The notes beneath the pieces were generated by a model. The model saw only the letters and a program-made list of their open reading frames with translations, ran no database searches and had not been told where the DNA came from. From Gammaproteobacteria bacterium (GTDB taxonomy: Bacteria > Pseudomonadota > Gammaproteobacteria > Xanthomonadales > Marinicellaceae): a stretch of DNA of 64,000 bases. This document shows, in pieces, positions 62,256-64,000 of this stretch. Positions within the stretch are counted from its first letter, which is position 1. Each line of letters opens with the position of its first letter. A program made the position numbers and the translations under genes. The DNA is taken from NCBI GenBank assembly GCA_041395445.1, contig JAWLAO010000009.1:25787-89786 (forward strand), in the 5' to 3' direction.

Positions 62256-63209
62256 TCACAGGTTCTCTCTGATAAAATAAATCGACTCTTCAATTTCATT
62301 CATAGTTGGCAATTCTCCGTAAGCCAAATCTGCAAAGACGCCATTGTATATTGAATTGATTGATTTTGACCAGTTTTTAAATTCCGAAAACAATGGTGCA
62401 TTTATGAGTGAATGCCGAAAATATTTCAACTGGTTATCAAAAGTGTTTTCTTCATCCAAAATACAAATATCAAGCATCTTATTAAAACCATCGCTGACAA
62501 TAAAGTCCCTGTGTTTTTTCAGTCTTAATATCTGGCATATATCATAAAGATGTCGAATCCGAGCTGATATTTTTTCGACAGGATTTTCACTGTAGCTGTC
62601 TTTAATCATGGCAAGGATTTTTTCCACCAGAGTCCTTTCCACTGATAAAACATTCATGTTGAAGCTATGCAAATTATATTTCTCAACTATGTCGAGTCGG
62701 TTGTTTTCCATTAACACTTCTGAAATCAAAGACTGCAACTCAACCGGTATAAATGGTTCAGGAATTGAAAAAGAATTAATTTCTATCAACAAATCCGGAG
62801 ATGCTTGTCCAAAATTTTCATTTTTGATAATTCGTGGATATTGATAAACGGTTTTCCGAAATCTTGAGCCTTTTGACTCCCTTGCATCATTTTTTATATT
62901 AATCAGTCCTTGCGAAACAGCTGTTTCAACCTGCTTGAGTAATTTTTTACCTGAATTTTGACTTTGTTCATTATCTGAAAATATAGCCAAATCAATATCT
63001 TCAGAAAACCGATCAATCAATTTATAGGCTTTTGATAAAGAGGTACCACCCTTGAATACAACTTCATTAAAACGGGAAAACTCTGATAAATGCTTAAGTG
63101 CTTTTGTAACCCAATAATCTTTTTCAACATATACTTCTGGTAAGTTGATGGCTTGGGCTACAGTAGTGACCAGTTCAGCAAAAAAAAGCTGGTCATCATG
63201 CAGATTCAT
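62256..63209 (-). CDS. AbiEii-type nucleotidyltransferase toxin
   Basis: A 317-residue protein of the AbiEii/AbiGii toxin family. The nucleotidyltransferase core is VEKDYWVTKALKHL followed by VVFKGGTSLSKAYKLIDRFSEDIDLAI, with the G-[GT]-S and D-x-D metal ligands. Related toxins block growth by modifying tRNA 3' ends, and AbiE pairs abort phage infection. I use ATG 63209, which overlaps the upstream stop as TAATG; ATG 63224 would add 5 residues. It is the second gene of a two-gene minus-strand module. Confidence 0.88.
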   Translation of the reverse strand: MNLHDDQLFFAELVTTVAQAINLPEVYVEKDYWVTKALKHLSEFSRFNEVVFKGGTSLSKAYKLIDRFSEDIDLAIFSDNEQSQNSGKKLLKQVETAVSQGLINIKNDARESKGSRFRKTVYQYPRIIKNENFGQASPDLLIEINSFSIPEPFIPVELQSLISEVLMENNRLDIVEKYNLHSFNMNVLSVERTLVEKILAMIKDSYSENPVEKISARIRHLYDICQILRLKKHRDFIVSDGFNKMLDICILDEENTFDNQLKYFRHSLINAPLFSEFKNWSKSINSIYNGVFADLAYGELPTMNEIEESIYFIRENL

Positions 63210-63937
63210 TATCTGATATTCCATTCAGCGGCCTTGGGCCAAATGGAATAGTCCACATTCAACTTATAAACAGTCACAGGATTTAGCGAATCTGATAATG
63301 TTTTTGTGATATGAAATTCCAGATCATTAAAAAGAAGCCCAACGATTGCTCTGACCTGAGGGCCATAAAAATTGACAGCCAATCGCATTAACTCTTTTTG
63401 TTGAGATGTATTTAACCCGGATAAATAACGACTCATAACTACCAACGATTGGTTAATATCAGAGCCTGAAATTTTTTTAATATCTTTTAAAACGTCCAGA
63501 TATTGTAACAATTTGACATTTCTTTTTGTGACAGGCACATTGGTTGATATTTTTCTGATGCGAATAGTGCCAAAGTCTTTAATTTGTCTTCCGCCGTTAA
63601 AAGCAATGGTAATTGTTCTGGGGATCTGAGTTGTTAAACCCAGCTGATTGTGCAAAGCCATCCCGGTTACATACCCCCGAAGCTGTCCGTTTTTATAAAT
63701 TTCTGAGCGGATTAATTCTGAGTCAGAGGGTTTGCTCAAACCAAGAACAGTCTTTTTGGGAATATAAAACTTTCCTTTTTCCAGTCGTTCAATCTTTTTT
63801 TCCTCAACCAGACGATTCACGGCCTTGACAACGGCCTCAGGCGATTTGATAAACCCCGGAAAAACCTGATAATCAAAAATCTGACCTTCAGAAAATTTAT
63901 CAATCTTTTGCTGGATAGTTTGCGCTACACTTAACAT
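63209..63937 (-). CDS. AbiEi-like (DUF6088-type) antitoxin
   Basis: A 242-residue protein with an N-terminal winged helix (EGQIFDYQVFPGFIKSPEAVVKAVNRLVEEKKIERLEKGKFYIPKK), followed by a domain of the AbiEi/DUF6088 kind (GYVTGMALHNQLGLTTQIPRTITIAFNGG). It should act as antitoxin and autorepressor for the following toxin gene, to which it is coupled by TAATG. I chose ATG 63937; a TTG 30 bases upstream would add an unlikely hydrophobic start. Confidence 0.85.
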   Translation of the reverse strand: MLSVAQTIQQKIDKFSEGQIFDYQVFPGFIKSPEAVVKAVNRLVEEKKIERLEKGKFYIPKKTVLGLSKPSDSELIRSEIYKNGQLRGYVTGMALHNQLGLTTQIPRTITIAFNGGRQIKDFGTIRIRKISTNVPVTKRNVKLLQYLDVLKDIKKISGSDINQSLVVMSRYLSGLNTSQQKELMRLAVNFYGPQVRAIVGLLFNDLEFHITKTLSDSLNPVTVYKLNVDYSIWPKAAEWNIR

Positions 63938-64000
63938 GAATCGAGTATAAAAGAACAAATTTAACAAAGCAAGTTTATACTTCTAAAAACATGACATGAA

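Noticed and set aside
1..64000. tRNA or rRNA genes
   Set aside because: No tRNA cloverleaf-like block or rRNA stretch was recognised by eye; a tRNA scan was not possible.

Overview
The window looks like chromosomal DNA of an AT-rich, aerobic, heterotrophic gammaproteobacterium. The evidence is gene content: a ctaC-ctaD-ctaG-ctaE cytochrome oxidase operon, a methylcitrate pathway of the AcnD/PrpF type, a short bifunctional PutA, ftsK-lolA-rarA-crcB, a pcm-like gene beside tolC, and several TonB-dependent receptors. A marine lineage such as Marinicella would fit, but that placement is a guess. No rRNA, tRNA, CRISPR array, integrase, transposase or prophage was recognised.

Layout. 1-9.6 kb (minus strand): a methyltransferase and a TPR-sulfotransferase, a large TonB-dependent receptor, GTP-dependent PEP carboxykinase, and rsmG-parA-parB. 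9.7-17.6 kb: a pcm-like gene and tolC (plus), then PilZ, DUF1631 and putA (minus). 17.9-22.0 kb: the aa3-type oxidase operon, including a 37-codon membrane peptide gene between coxA and ctaG. 22.2-29.7 kb: propionate catabolism, with prpB-prpC on the plus strand converging on acnD, a lipoprotein gene, prpF and tauE on the minus strand. 29.9-34.0 kb: an iron-type locus (PepSY, DUF2271, DUF4198, TonB receptor) behind a promoter covered by a near-perfect Fur box. 34.1-36.3 kb: small and poorly known proteins. 36.3-39.7 kb: a tight minus-strand operon of a thermostable-hemolysin-like protein, an AMP ligase, a haem-oxygenase-fold di-iron protein, an SDR and a TPR protein; it resembles a small fatty-acid-derived biosynthetic pathway. 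39.9-44.0 kb: an ECF sigma / FecR / TonB-receptor surface-signalling trio.

44.0-45.5 kb is an accessory island: one integron gene cassette (GFA-family gene plus a Vibrio-type attC site) without an integrase, lying between two inverted copies of a roughly 165-bp repeat. 45.6-57.1 kb is mostly housekeeping: ald, ftsK, lolA, rarA, crcB, a DUF3149 peptide gene, a Kef-type antiporter, and trpD-trpC-yihY-tlpA.

57.3-58.4 kb carries the most striking content: two tandem genes for exported proteins built almost entirely from KCG / EGKCG repeats. One is a soluble acidic protein and the other a lysine-rich lipoprotein. They look like HvfA/bufferin-type precursors, the substrates of DUF692 (MNIO) enzymes that make copper-binding modified cysteines, but no such enzyme is nearby. 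The right end (58.5-64 kb) looks like the edge of a surface-polysaccharide region (family 4 glycosyltransferase, asparagine synthase) carrying a VapBC-type toxin-antitoxin pair and an AbiE-type pair.

All assignments come from reading the sequence and translations by eye. No database search was run.
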